DNA from: Fortiea contorta PCC 7126
Lineage (GTDB): Bacteria; Cyanobacteriota; Cyanobacteriia; Cyanobacteriales; Nostocaceae
DNA: 64,000 bases
NCBI RefSeq assembly: GCF_000332295.1
Contig: NZ_KB235930.1
Location: 873,895 to 937,894 of the forward strand
Direction: 5' to 3'
Shown here: positions 54,874 through 64,000 of the stretch, piece by piece
Layout: every line of letters starts with the position of its first letter
Numbering within the stretch: the first letter of the stretch is position 1
Notes under the pieces: generated by a model
Seen by the model: only the letters and a program-made list of their open reading frames with translations
Told to the model about the DNA's origin: nothing
Databases searched by the model: none
Program-made: the position numbers and the translations under genes

Positions 54874-55356
54874 TTAGTTATGAATTCTCCATAAGGAAGC
54901 TTGAAGAATAGATAGAGCATCTAAATGGAAAATCACTTCCTCTGCAGACTTAATAAAATAACCGTGCAGAAAAGGCAACATTGATGGGTAAAACAATTCA
55001 GTTGATGGCTTCTTCATTTCTTCTGTATCCAGCCACTCAATATCGTTTAATTGACGTACCAATAAACCTAAATATTTATCATCATGTTTTAAGATAATTG
55101 CCATCATTTTGGTAGCAGAGTCCAAATCAGAAAACAGTGAAGAATAACCTAGAATTTCTTCTAAATCAACTAACCAAAGCATTTCACCACGCCAGTTATA
55201 GATACCTAAAACGCAATTGGGCATCTGCGGAACACCACATATTTCTGTCAATGATATTTGTAAAACTTCAGTGATGTACTGTAATGAAATAACAGCAGTT
55301 TCCTTAGCTCCTAATTTAAAGCTTAAAAATTTTTGCTGAGTTTCTAAATTTTTCAA
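54874..55356 (-). CDS. pixI: CheW-like adaptor
   Basis: This 160-aa CheW-like protein couples receptor to kinase. It contains FLSFKLGAKETAVISLQYIT, VPQMPNCVLGIYNWRGEMLW and VDLEEILGYSS. The start codon is TTG at 55356, supported by AAAGGA about 11 nt upstream. pixJ lies 60 bp downstream, and pixH about 126 bp upstream, on the same strand. Confidence 0.85.
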   Translation of the reverse strand: MKNLETQQKFLSFKLGAKETAVISLQYITEVLQISLTEICGVPQMPNCVLGIYNWRGEMLWLVDLEEILGYSSLFSDLDSATKMMAIILKHDDKYLGLLVRQLNDIEWLDTEEMKKPSTELFYPSMLPFLHGYFIKSAEEVIFHLDALSILQASLWRIHN

Positions 55357-55482
55357 CTTGATGATTCCTTTTTAGAGTAAAAAATTAAGTTAAATATGTT
55401 TATTTTTATATAAATTTTCAGCAGTTATTTTCACGAGTTACTTATAAAAATAACCGAACAATATTACTTCTTCATTAAATCT

Positions 55483-55848
55483 TTATTTACTAATTAACCG
55501 CCTCAGCGTTATTACTAATTCTTCTTTATTGATTGGTTTGGCGAGATAACCTTCAGCACCCAACATTGTCCCCCAAATCTTATCAACATCGCTATGTTTT
55601 GTAGAGCAAAAAACTATAGGTATTTTACTGGTACTGGGATTATTTTTTAGTTCTCTGCATATTTCAAAGCCACTTTTACCTGGTAAAATTACATCGAGAA
55701 AAATTATATCAGGCTTATTTCTATCTATTTTGACTTGGACTTCTTCACTACTCGTAGCCATAATTACCGAATAACCTGCCTGTTTCAAGTAACTGCTGAT
55801 AATTTTCATATCAGTCAGCCCGTCTTCAACAACTAAAACAGTACTCAT
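55483..55848 (-). CDS. pixH: CheY-type response regulator
   Basis: This 121-aa single receiver domain has VVEDG acidic pocket residues (8-9), phospho-acceptor Asp52 in DIIFLDVILPGKSG and the Lys in LAKPINKEEL. The ATG at 55848 gives the family length; 17 upstream codons are open but hydrophobic and unlike CheY. It probably diverts or relays phosphate from PixL. Confidence 0.9.
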   Translation of the reverse strand: MSTVLVVEDGLTDMKIISSYLKQAGYSVIMATSSEEVQVKIDRNKPDIIFLDVILPGKSGFEICRELKNNPSTSKIPIVFCSTKHSDVDKIWGTMLGAEGYLAKPINKEELVITLRRLISK

Positions 55849-56023
55849 GGCAGATACCTGTAAAAATATTATGGGAAGGCAACAAAAAAATAACTGCATA
55901 ACACAGTTATTTTTTTACAATGTTTGCTGTTTTTTAATTTTGGTTTAAGATTAATCTAATCACCTCGGAAAAAGTACGTAAAAATGCATAAGTATATGCT
56001 TGAACGTGCGTAAATAAAGCTAT

Positions 56024-56067
56024 ATAAAAATCAATATCCCTGACTTCTGAAAGAAACCAGGGATATT
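56024..56067 (-). terminator. Terminator after pixG
   Basis: AATATCCCTG (56033-56042) and CAGGGATATT (56058-56067) form a perfect 10-bp stem; on the minus strand GATTTTTATA follows. It separates pixG from pixH. Confidence 0.75.
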
Positions 56068-56155
56068 ATTTGCTAAATGCAAAATTTTATATTGAACTTT
56101 GTGCAATTAGGTAACAATTCATTACCAAGAAATAATAGTTATAGCTTAACTATTT

Positions 56156-57382
56156 TTAATGGCAGGCTTCTAGATTAGATACTTTGTTAGCTAAAGAGTG
56201 AGATGCACTCTTAATTTTTGCTGGAGCTTGTACAGGTAAATACTTCCGTGTTATGCCTGTAACCCTATCTGCAACTACAGGTTTGGTCAGAAAATCTGTG
56301 GAACCGACTACTTTAGCTCTAACTCTATCTAAAAGACCATCATTACCTGTGAGAATAATAATTGGTGTGTCGGCAAAGCTAGAAATTCGTCGCAGTTGAG
56401 TGCAGATTTCATAACCACTAGCAACCGGCATTGTTAAATCTAAAAAAATTAAATCTGGTTTCTCTTGGATGAGAGTTGGTAGTGCTTGCACAGGATCTTG
56501 AATTTTGATAAATCTCATGCCATTACTGGTGATAATCTGCTCTAACATTTTACAAACTTGTGCGCTATCATCCACACAGGCTACTAATGGAGTTTTGGCA
56601 TCTTTTCCTGATGTATTATCAGGATGGTTTTTCGTTTCATTGATGACTAAGGGTAAGTCAGGTACTTCTACAAGCTCGATAATTCCTTTGAGGATATAAG
56701 GAAGTAAAGAACGAGAAACTAACAGTACACTCTGCTTCATTTTTATTGCTAAATCTCGCAAAGTGTATTTGCCGTTAATGAAATTGACAAAATTATTGTA
56801 GACAGATGAACTCACTAATTGTTGGAGTTGTTCTGGTTTTCGGAGCACTGGTGCTAAGTCAGGAGAAAAATTCGCTAAACCAGCTTCAGACCAAGTTTTC
56901 CATGAGCCTTGCATCTGTTTGAGAGAAATATCTGCACTTGTAAAGCTCATTGGCGTATCCAATATCACTACTTGGTTGCGCTCGTAAGTTACAGTAGTAA
57001 AGTTAGTTTCAAAAGCTAGATCAAAAAATAGTTCTGCGATTGTATTTTCGACAATGATATGAATTTGATCTCGTTGAATTTTTTGTCGTTTATACAATAA
57101 TTCTAGTAAGTAATAATCCCAGTATTCCATTGATATATCTTCAACGCGAAACCGCAATTTATCTAAATCAATCTGGGAACAATTTTGAGCCATCTGTCTT
57201 CGCCAGCGTCGAAAAGGATGTTTTCCGCCTGTTGCCCAAACTATTCGTCCTAGGCGATAGTAGAAAGTCCATTGCTGTCCTTTGGAACTTTGAACTTTTA
57301 ACTGTCCGTTGTATTGTAATTGAGTGCAAATTTTAAATTCATTCAGTAAATCTTTTGATACCATTAAATCTTGGGGCGTCAT
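56156..57382 (-). CDS. pixG: PatA-family response regulator (PATAN + receiver)
   Basis: This 408-aa protein has an N-terminal PATAN/DUF4388-type region (QWTFYYRLGRIVWATGGKHP, about 1-250) and a C-terminal receiver with VACVDDSAQVCKMLEQII, phospho-Asp in DLIFLDLTMPVASGY and Lys in FLTKPVVAD. Such PatA-like regulators accompany the pix and pil taxis clusters and act on type IV pilus motility. It is first in the leftward pix cluster but followed by its own terminator. Start: ATG at 57382. Confidence 0.88.
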   Translation of the reverse strand: MTPQDLMVSKDLLNEFKICTQLQYNGQLKVQSSKGQQWTFYYRLGRIVWATGGKHPFRRWRRQMAQNCSQIDLDKLRFRVEDISMEYWDYYLLELLYKRQKIQRDQIHIIVENTIAELFFDLAFETNFTTVTYERNQVVILDTPMSFTSADISLKQMQGSWKTWSEAGLANFSPDLAPVLRKPEQLQQLVSSSVYNNFVNFINGKYTLRDLAIKMKQSVLLVSRSLLPYILKGIIELVEVPDLPLVINETKNHPDNTSGKDAKTPLVACVDDSAQVCKMLEQIITSNGMRFIKIQDPVQALPTLIQEKPDLIFLDLTMPVASGYEICTQLRRISSFADTPIIILTGNDGLLDRVRAKVVGSTDFLTKPVVADRVTGITRKYLPVQAPAKIKSASHSLANKVSNLEACH

Positions 57383-57988
57383 GCTTTAATTCCTTGAATT
57401 AAGAGGTCAGATATTTGTAAATTTACAATGCATATCCATTCGTCAGCATATACCTGATTAATTGCAGATATATCTAGAGAATTAATTTAGATGGCTGTAT
57501 TTGGTTTTGTCAAAATCGTGATGGGATGATATTAAATTGAAGCTGACAGGATGAGGAGAGTTAAAAGATTGCTATATTTAGCAACTCTAATTTTTTGTTA
57601 TTTTTGAAAATTCCCAGTCAAATTGAATTTAGGCAATTTTTTATTTTGCATATTTATTTACATCTTATATTAAACATTTTATATACGGTTTAAAATCCGT
57701 ATTAATTCTGATTTTTTAACCGGAATAGCTACGGCTATGAATAACTTTTATCTGCAACTGTTGGATTTGATTGAAATGTTGATTTTTGATATTGTTATTC
57801 ACAAATCTATATAATCAAGTATAGAAATTTGATAGTACTTCTTCGTTAACTAGGCAATCATCTAATAAATTAGAGGCGTTGCATTGCAATGCCTCTATGG
57901 ATTTTATTGATAGGTGATGTTTTGAGATTTGGCAACAATTGATCTAGCGAGCAGCAGCAATTTCCAGCCGTGGGTCAAGTTTTTTGTC
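57383..57988. other. Long intergenic region upstream of pixG
   Basis: This 606-bp gap, downstream of murQ's stop, contains the pixG promoter region. It is AT-rich, with no convincing ORF. A 27-bp palindrome sits at 57871-57897. Confidence 0.5.
57871..57897. repeat. Near-perfect palindrome with TAGAGGC arms
   Basis: TAGAGGCGTTGCA and TGCAATGCCTCTA form a 13-bp stem with one G-T pair around a single base. It resembles other TAGAGAC/TAGAGGC-arm repeats in this window and in related genomes. It is also a possible murQ terminator. Confidence 0.7.
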
Positions 57989-58915
57989 TTAATCTGCTTG
58001 ACTACTGTTATGACTAGCCACAGATGCTCGGAGATTACCTTGATGCTCTGATAGCAGTTGATCGGCTGCAGATTTTTCTAAACCAGTCCAATGCATTAAT
58101 AAGGCGAGTTTAACCCAGTTACCACTTTGTTCTAATAAGACGCTAGCAGTTTCTCGACTTAAACCTGTGAGGTCTTGTAAAATGCGGAGGGCGCGATCGC
58201 GTAATTTTTGATTGGTGACAGCCACATCTACCATGCGATTACCGTAAACTTTGCCCAGCTTGACCATCACCCCAGTAGAAAGAATATTTAAAGCTAGCTT
58301 GGTAGCTGTACCGGCTTTCAAACGAGTAGAACCAGCAACAATTTCTGGCCCAGTCAATAAGCGAATGTCAACATCAGCCTCAAAGCTGACTTGTTCAGCG
58401 GGGACACAAGCAATAAAAACCGTGATTGCGCCTCGCTGACGGGCGGCGTTGAGGGCGCCTTGAACAAAAGGTGTTGTTCCCCCAGCAGTGATACCAACTA
58501 CCACATCTAATTTTGTCACTTGTCGTTGAGCGATCGCTGCTTCTCCATCTTGGGCGCGGTCTTCTAAATCTTCAGAACTGCGTAGCAAAGCACCAGCACC
58601 CCCAGCAATAATCCCCTGTACCAACTCTGGGGGTGTACAAAAGGTGGGTGGACACTCAGCTGCATCTAATACCCCTAACCTCCCACTTGTCCCCGCACCG
58701 ACATAAAACAGGCGTCCTCCGTGGCGCAAACGCTCTGCTGTATATTCAATGGCTTGAGCTAGCTGATTTTTGGCCCCAGCTACCGCCGCTACAGCTTTGA
58801 GGTCTTCATTATTAAACAAATCCACTAACTCTAAAGAACTGAGTTGGTCTAAATTGAGACTGTGAGGATTTACTTGCTCAGTTAGGAGATGGCCGCGTTC
58901 TTGCAAATTTGTCAT
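57989..58915 (-). CDS. murQ: N-acetylmuramic acid 6-phosphate etherase
   Basis: MurQ splits the lactyl ether of MurNAc-6-phosphate to GlcNAc-6-phosphate and D-lactate in cell-wall recycling. The 308-aa SIS-domain protein shows FYVGAGTSGRLGVLDAAECP, VVVGITAGGTTPFV and LKAGTATKLALNILSTGVMV. I start at the ATG at 58915 (MTNLQERGHLLTEQVNPHSL); the upstream open codons come from an STRR-like run of GACAAAT heptamers. Confidence 0.95.
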   Translation of the reverse strand: MTNLQERGHLLTEQVNPHSLNLDQLSSLELVDLFNNEDLKAVAAVAGAKNQLAQAIEYTAERLRHGGRLFYVGAGTSGRLGVLDAAECPPTFCTPPELVQGIIAGGAGALLRSSEDLEDRAQDGEAAIAQRQVTKLDVVVGITAGGTTPFVQGALNAARQRGAITVFIACVPAEQVSFEADVDIRLLTGPEIVAGSTRLKAGTATKLALNILSTGVMVKLGKVYGNRMVDVAVTNQKLRDRALRILQDLTGLSRETASVLLEQSGNWVKLALLMHWTGLEKSAADQLLSEHQGNLRASVASHNSSQAD

Positions 58916-58990
58916 TTGTCTTTTGTCCCGTGTCATTTGTTCAGTGCCATTCGTCATTTGTCATGTTTTGTTGATCACCATTAACCGCTG

Positions 58991-59037
58991 ACCAGTGACT
59001 AATGACCAATGACCAATGACTAATGACCAATGACTAA
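58991..59037. repeat. Heptamer STRR array, ACCAATG/ACTAATG
   Basis: This holds about seven tandem heptamers of the forms ACCAGTG, ACTAATG and ACCAATG, ending at the DUF3110 stop codon. Related GACAAAT heptamers occur just upstream of the murQ start (about 58905-58965). Confidence 0.9.
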
Positions 59038-59442
59038 TTACAATAGTCCTTCGAGTTTGCGCCGAATGTTTTCCAGTTCCGAATTAGACAAATCTGATTC
59101 GGTTGCGGCTGTTTGGTCGGGATAGCTAGTTTCTGCAACAGTTTCGGCGTCTAATTCCCAATCAGTTTGTTCAACATTCAAGTCTGGAGGAACGACTAAA
59201 TCACCATTTTCCAAGACAAGTTCCCATTCATAACCAGCACTGGAGCAAAATTCCTTGATTTCCTCAGCATCAATTGCTTCGACTGTAGGTGAGGGGAAAT
59301 CCTGAGCTTCCAACATCAGAGCAAAGCGGGTAGCATCGTCCTCTGACTCGAACATCAGAATTTTATTGCGATCGCCCACTCTAATTGTGTGGATTCCCTC
59401 ATTTTCTGTACGAGCGTTAAAAACTAATACAAAAACCCGCAT
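59038..59442 (-). CDS. DUF3110 family protein
   Basis: This 134-aa protein, from the ATG at 59442 (MRVFVLVFNARTENEGIHTI), matches the cyanobacterial/plastid DUF3110 family. An ATG at 59454 would add four residues. It has a compact alpha/beta N-terminal domain (about 1-95) and an acidic C-terminal tail. Function is unknown. It is upstream of murQ on the same strand. Confidence 0.82.
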   Translation of the reverse strand: MRVFVLVFNARTENEGIHTIRVGDRNKILMFESEDDATRFALMLEAQDFPSPTVEAIDAEEIKEFCSSAGYEWELVLENGDLVVPPDLNVEQTDWELDAETVAETSYPDQTAATESDLSNSELENIRRKLEGLL

Positions 59443-59800
59443 AGGTGTGATCATCTATCTTTTTTTTTATGGCCTATTCATATTAAAGTTCTATGGTGCG
59501 CTTCCAGGAAAGCTACTGTCACAATTTTCCTTAATTGAGATTTTCCTGACACTGCCATCATGATTCAGCATATATGTGTGGGGCAAAATTGAAACCTTCA
59601 CTCAAGCATTGAGGTCTTAGTATAAGTTGACCAACAAAATTAGGGATGAGGAAAACGAGGAGGATTTGGTTTTGTGATCTCTCTCACCTCCTATTCCCTG
59701 CATCTGCGGTGACGTATTCTGGATATGGCAAGGTAAATTATGTGCCAGTCGATGCTAGCAGTGAACCAGCTACATTCTCCAATTCAAGGGTGAAAGCATA
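59443..59800. other. Divergent intergenic region
   Basis: This holds the promoter regions of the DUF3110 gene (leftward) and the TamB-like gene (rightward). I see no convincing gene; a 51-codon frame from about 59646 is repeat-like and unlikely. Confidence 0.45.
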
Positions 59801-62800
59801 ATGATCGAGTCCCCCAATCAAGATAAACGCTCAAATCCCCCTCTCTACAAACGGTTATGGTTACTGTTATTTAGTCGCGGCGGCCTTGTATTGGGTGGAG
59901 TGTTACTACTAGGAGGTTTTCTGGGTGTTTGGCGCTTGTGGACTTTTGTGCAGAAAGATTTAGCGCCATTAGCTCAAAAAAATCTCACTAGTACTCTCAA
60001 TCGTCCCGTCACCTTGGGAAAGGTAACAGATTTCTCGCTGACGGGGGTGCGGTTTGGGGCGTCGGCGATTCCCGCAACAGCTACAGACCCAGACCGAGTG
60101 GCGATTGAGTCGGTGGAAGTTGGTTTTGACCCTTCGCAGTTAATTTTTAATCGTAGGCTAAAGCTAGATGTCACTTTAGTCAACCCAGAAATTTATCTTG
60201 AGAAAGATGACCAAGGGCGTTGGGTCAGTACTACCATCGCGCCAGCAGGTAAAGACGGCCCGATTAAAACTGATTTGGATAAACTCCGGTTGCGGAACGC
60301 CAAGCTGGTTTTGGTTCCCCAGCCGGAAGTAGGGGAAAATCAGCAAGTCAAATCCCCGCCATCCGCTGTAGCATTTTCTCAACTAAATGGCACCGCCGAA
60401 CTGCGAGATAACAACCAATTAGTTCGGTTTGATGTGGGGGGGCGCGCTGATAATAGTGGCGGTAATGTGGCGGTGCGGGGTGAGGCGGTCTTGAAGACGC
60501 AAGCCGCTAATTTACAGATCCGTGGGCAAGATTTATTAGCTGCAGATATCACCAGTTTGATTAAATTACCGTTGAATTTGCCGACGGGTCGAGTCAATGG
60601 TGATTTACAGGTGCAATTGATTCCACAGCAGCAACCTTTGTTGTATGGTAACGCTAGTTTGCAAGGGGCGACGCTACAGATTCCCCTTGCACCACAACTG
60701 TTAACCAATACCCAAGGAAATCTTGGTTTCCAGGGAATGGAAATCAAGTTGGAGAATGTTGCTACTAACTATGGCAAAATCCCGGTGGTAGCTCAAGGGA
60801 TTATCGACAGAAACACTGGCTTTAAGTTGGCGGGGCGTGTGAATGGGGTGAGTGTACCTGCGGCGTTGGAGACTCTCAAGGTAAGTTTACCTGTACCCAC
60901 GACTGGGGAGGTGAAAGCTGATTTACAGATTGTCGGCCCTATAGCTAAACCAACGCTGTCAGGTTCGGTGACGACTATTAAAACTGCTCAGATTGACAAG
61001 GTTGATTTTAAAAGCGTCAGTAGCAAGTTTGAGTTGTCTACGAGTAATTCTTTAATTACCTTCAAAGATATTCAAGGCACACCCACAGTCGGCGGTGAGG
61101 TGGTGGGTGGTGGGACAATTAAATTGGATAAGTCTGCTCAATTAAATTTTAATGTCAGGGCGAATAATGTTCCTGGGGATGCGATCGCCCAAATTTATAA
61201 TCCCACATCCACAATTAGAGTTGGTACTGTCTCTGCTCAAGGGCAAATCGCGGGCGCTCCTGGAGACATTCAAACGGTGGTGCAATGGCAAGCACCAGGA
61301 GCATTATACCCAGCTAAGGGGACAGTGGCGATCGCTCCTGACCGCTCTTTGACTTTCCGCGATGTGGCGCTGAATGTCGCTGGCGGTGTGGTGCGAGGTT
61401 CTGGTACTTATACTAATCAAGGTTGGCAAGCTGTAGCTCAAGCGGCTGGTGTGCAGTTGGCGCCTTTTGTTGACAAAAATAAACTGCAAAATGTGTCTTT
61501 GGCGGGGGCAGAATTTAATGGTCGCCTACTTTTGTCTGGGACTACGGCCCCTTTTAAATTAGCTAATATTCGCACTGAAGGGGCAGCTGTGCAAATTGCC
61601 GGCGGGACGGTAGGAGTTTCTAATCTGCAATTGCAAGACCAAAGCTTTGCAGCGCAGTTAGTCGCTAATGATGTCCGGTTGGGGCGGATCTTGTCTAAGT
61701 CGCCGGCGATTTTGAATCAGCCATTATCGGGGACGTTCCAAATCGCAGGTAACAGAGATAATTTCAGCTTGAAAACTCTCCGTGGTACTGGTGAGGGGCG
61801 GTTAGCGATTGGTAATGGGAGAATTACTGCAAGTAATATTCAATTAGTTGATGGTCGTTATCGAGCACAAGTCCAAGCTAGTAATGTCCCCTTGGGGCAA
61901 TTGGCAGCAGTACCCCCACAATTTCGTGGTGCTTTAGCTGGTAATTTTGATGTGGCGGGTTCGGCGGAATCCTTTCAACCAGAGACGATCCAAGCTACCG
62001 GTGCAGCGCGATTGAATGTGGCAGGTGGTGCGATCGCTGCCTCGAATATCCAACTGGCTAATGGTCGTTATCAAGCTGTCGTTGATGCGAGTGGTGTGCA
62101 ATTAAATCGCCTGAATCCACAATTGCGGGGCGCTTTCGCTGGGAAGCTGCAGGTAGCTGGTAATGTGGCGAGTGCGAAGTTAGCAGATGTGCGCGCTGCT
62201 GGTCAGGTGCAGTTTTCTCAAGGGATAGCGGCGATTGAGCAGCCCCTGACTGCAGCGATCGCCTGGAATGGTGAAAAGTTGATTGTAGAGCGGGCGACTG
62301 GCAATAATTTAAACGCGAGTGGTGAAATTGCTGTGAATGCCCAGCAAGCAGGTGTACCACAAATTACGGGTTTAAATCTCAACGTCCAAGCCCAAGGTTA
62401 CAGTCTGCAACAATTGCCCATAAAACTGCCGAATAATATCAAGATCGCGGGTAAGGCTGATTTTGATGGTCAAATTTCTGGTCAACTGCCTGTACCCAAT
62501 ATACAAGGGCAACTGAGGTTACGGGATTTAACTGTGAAGGATTTTGCCTTTGAACCAGTCCTCAGTGGAAATATCCAGGCAGTGCAGGGTAAGGGTGTTA
62601 ATTTAAACTTGGCAGGAAATAGCGATCGCCTGGTGGTAAATTTAGACGCCAATAATCGCCCCCAATCCTTCCTGGCCAAATGGCAACAAGCTACAGCCGT
62701 TGGTCAAGCCCAAGGTGATAACTTGGCAATGAGTTTAAAAAACTTCCCCATAAAAGTATTAAATTTAACTTTGCCTGCGAATACGCGCCTGGGTAGTGGG

Positions 62801-64000
62801 GCGTTAGCTGGAGACTTAACCGGGAATTTGCAAGTTAACCAAAAAACATTCGCCGCAGCGGGAGAATTAGCGATCGCTCAACCAGAAATTGGTCGGATAA
62901 AAGGCGATCGGTTAGCAGCGCAATTCCGATACCGCGATGGTGTCGTCACCCTCGCCAATAGCGAATTTATCAAAAATCAAAGTCGCTACGCTTTTACAGG
63001 CGAAGCTCGGTTATTTGCTCAACAGCCGCAACTACAAGGCAAACTTAGCGTCACCCAAGGGCAAATTCAAGATGTCTTGACAACATTACAAATATTTGAA
63101 TTACGAGATACCCAACAGGGATTGACAGCGCCAACCTATGGTAGAGCCGCAGATTTAACCACTAATCCGCAAGGTTTAGCAAATGAATCTTCTTTATTAA
63201 CCCAAGTCGAGCGCTTTTATCAAATTGATACACTCATAACCGCACAAGAACAACAGCGGCGCGAATCCAATCCAGTTCCAGAGTTAGTAGACCTACAAGG
63301 CACTTTTAACGGTGAAGTAGCATTAAATACTGCGACACCTGAAGGATTGGCGGTGAATTTTAAATTAAATGGTCAAAATTGGCGTTGGGGTAAAGAGCAA
63401 GAAAAAAATGAACCCGGACGTTTTTATCAAGCCAATCAAGTTATTGCTGAAGGTAGTTTTTCTAAAGGTGTTTTACAGTTACTACCTTTACGAATTGAGA
63501 CACCAACAAGCTTAATTGCTTTCCAAGGTAACGTTGGTAGTGGTGAGCAAAACGGAAATTTACAAGTTGTAAATTTCCCCATTGAAGCATTGAATAACTT
63601 TGTGAAATTACCAGTTTATGTCACAGGTAATGTCAACGGAAAAGCCGCTTTAGCAGGTAGCATCGACAATCCCAGAGCCAAGGGAGAATTGCAAATCACA
63701 GACGGTACAATTAATCGCAAAAAATTAGAATCAGCTAACGCCTCTTTTAGTTATGACAATCGACGTTTAAATTTTAGTAGTCAAGTCACAGCCGCAGGGC
63801 CAGAACCTGTGAATATTACTGGTAGCGTGGCTATTGGGACAGAGACAGCAAACAAAGAACCAATTAACCTTGATATCAAAGTAAAAAATGAGGGATTAGC
63901 ACTATTAAATCTGTTGACTAATCAAGTAGCCTTTGAAGAGGGAGAAGGTGAAGTTGATCTGAAGGTGCAGGGGACATTAGAGAAGCCATTGTTGGTGGGA
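59801..64000 (+). CDS. tamB: TamB/TIC236-like translocation and assembly protein (partial)
   Basis: The frame is open from the ATG at 59801 through the window end, at least 1400 codons with no stop. An N-terminal membrane anchor lies at about 22-46, with LLLFSRGGLVLGGVLLLGGF. A long run of beta-strand-rich repeats follows, Gly/Asn/Val-rich, like AsmA/TamB proteins that bridge the periplasm and help insert outer-membrane proteins with Omp85. Plant TIC236 is the plastid homologue. The C-terminal DUF490/TamB domain lies beyond the window. Repeated units such as QLNGTAELRDNNQLVRFDVG support the fold. Confidence 0.85.
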   Translation, partial: MIESPNQDKRSNPPLYKRLWLLLFSRGGLVLGGVLLLGGFLGVWRLWTFVQKDLAPLAQKNLTSTLNRPVTLGKVTDFSLTGVRFGASAIPATATDPDRVAIESVEVGFDPSQLIFNRRLKLDVTLVNPEIYLEKDDQGRWVSTTIAPAGKDGPIKTDLDKLRLRNAKLVLVPQPEVGENQQVKSPPSAVAFSQLNGTAELRDNNQLVRFDVGGRADNSGGNVAVRGEAVLKTQAANLQIRGQDLLAADITSLIKLPLNLPTGRVNGDLQVQLIPQQQPLLYGNASLQGATLQIPLAPQLLTNTQGNLGFQGMEIKLENVATNYGKIPVVAQGIIDRNTGFKLAGRVNGVSVPAALETLKVSLPVPTTGEVKADLQIVGPIAKPTLSGSVTTIKTAQIDKVDFKSVSSKFELSTSNSLITFKDIQGTPTVGGEVVGGGTIKLDKSAQLNFNVRANNVPGDAIAQIYNPTSTIRVGTVSAQGQIAGAPGDIQTVVQWQAPGALYPAKGTVAIAPDRSLTFRDVALNVAGGVVRGSGTYTNQGWQAVAQAAGVQLAPFVDKNKLQNVSLAGAEFNGRLLLSGTTAPFKLANIRTEGAAVQIAGGTVGVSNLQLQDQSFAAQLVANDVRLGRILSKSPAILNQPLSGTFQIAGNRDNFSLKTLRGTGEGRLAIGNGRITASNIQLVDGRYRAQVQASNVPLGQLAAVPPQFRGALAGNFDVAGSAESFQPETIQATGAARLNVAGGAIAASNIQLANGRYQAVVDASGVQLNRLNPQLRGAFAGKLQVAGNVASAKLADVRAAGQVQFSQGIAAIEQPLTAAIAWNGEKLIVERATGNNLNASGEIAVNAQQAGVPQITGLNLNVQAQGYSLQQLPIKLPNNIKIAGKADFDGQISGQLPVPNIQGQLRLRDLTVKDFAFEPVLSGNIQAVQGKGVNLNLAGNSDRLVVNLDANNRPQSFLAKWQQATAVGQAQGDNLAMSLKNFPIKVLNLTLPANTRLGSGALAGDLTGNLQVNQKTFAAAGELAIAQPEIGRIKGDRLAAQFRYRDGVVTLANSEFIKNQSRYAFTGEARLFAQQPQLQGKLSVTQGQIQDVLTTLQIFELRDTQQGLTAPTYGRAADLTTNPQGLANESSLLTQVERFYQIDTLITAQEQQRRESNPVPELVDLQGTFNGEVALNTATPEGLAVNFKLNGQNWRWGKEQEKNEPGRFYQANQVIAEGSFSKGVLQLLPLRIETPTSLIAFQGNVGSGEQNGNLQVVNFPIEALNNFVKLPVYVTGNVNGKAALAGSIDNPRAKGELQITDGTINRKKLESANASFSYDNRRLNFSSQVTAAGPEPVNITGSVAIGTETANKEPINLDIKVKNEGLALLNLLTNQVAFEEGEGEVDLKVQGTLEKPLLVG

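Noticed and set aside
57871-57897. Palindrome as a CRISPR repeat or tRNA remnant
   Set aside because: It is a single copy with no spacers and no cloverleaf, and it belongs to the dispersed palindrome class.
59646-59801. 51-codon frame ending in TAATG at the start of the TamB-like gene
   Set aside because: The sequence begins in repeat-like GA-rich DNA and its peptide is not protein-like. The TAATG overlap is suggestive of coupling but not enough.

Overview
The window reads as chromosomal DNA of a filamentous, probably heterocystous cyanobacterium (Nostocales). The grounds are: the HIP1 octamer GCGATCGC throughout; a photosystem I gene (psaD) beside trpE; two ndhD copies; cyanobacteria-restricted families (DUF2973, DUF2605, DUF3110); a pix-type phototaxis operon with a cyanobacteriochrome-like receptor; and many short tandem repeats (STRRs). 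The species cannot be fixed from sequence reading alone. No rRNA, tRNA, CRISPR array or intact insertion sequence was seen.

Layout. 0-5 kb (minus strand): a DICT-GAF histidine kinase, psaD and trpE, with two related G-rich/C-rich simple-sequence elements in opposite orientation on either side of psaD. 5-10 kb: a 56-residue ORF, a Calx-beta/lipase-like protein and a glycogen-debranching-type glucosidase. 10-14.6 kb: DUF2973 and DUF2605 genes, thrS, and a two-gene pair that may be a toxin/immunity cassette. 14.9-19.6 kb: ndhD, thrB, ndhD. 19.7-24.2 kb: a secreted cyanovirin-N homologue, an Uma2 nuclease, and an SDR / beta-propeller / ABM operon divergent from a LysR regulator. 24.3-27.2 kb: a coiled-coil protein, a 21-bp minisatellite carrying seven HIP1 sites, and a convergent restriction-modification pair.

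27.6-37.3 kb: clpB, a second Uma2 gene, a Ser/Thr kinase with a membrane tail, a ParDE module, an MFS symporter, a phosphoribosyltransferase, an AEC transporter and a VanY-like peptidase. 37.4-40.3 kb: tonB divergent from exbB-exbD, the energising unit for outer-membrane uptake. 40.3-44.4 kb: two PBP2 paralogues, the second lacking key catalytic residues. 44.6-47.9 kb: a polyamine ABC operon (ATPase, binding lipoprotein, one permease) with no second permease. 47.9-57.4 kb: a broken subtilase, then pixL-pixJ-pixI-pixH-pixG (read leftward). 57.9-64 kb: murQ, a DUF3110 gene and the first 1400 codons of a TamB/TIC236-type protein that runs off the end.

How the genes work together. The pix genes form a complete light-to-motility pathway: receptor, adaptor, kinase, two response regulators. 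TonB/ExbB/ExbD and the TamB-like protein serve the outer membrane. PBP2, VanY and MurQ serve wall synthesis and recycling. NdhD and PsaD serve photosynthetic electron flow. Accessory genes (R-M, ParDE, Uma2, cyanovirin, the small pair near 14 kb) sit between these core blocks.
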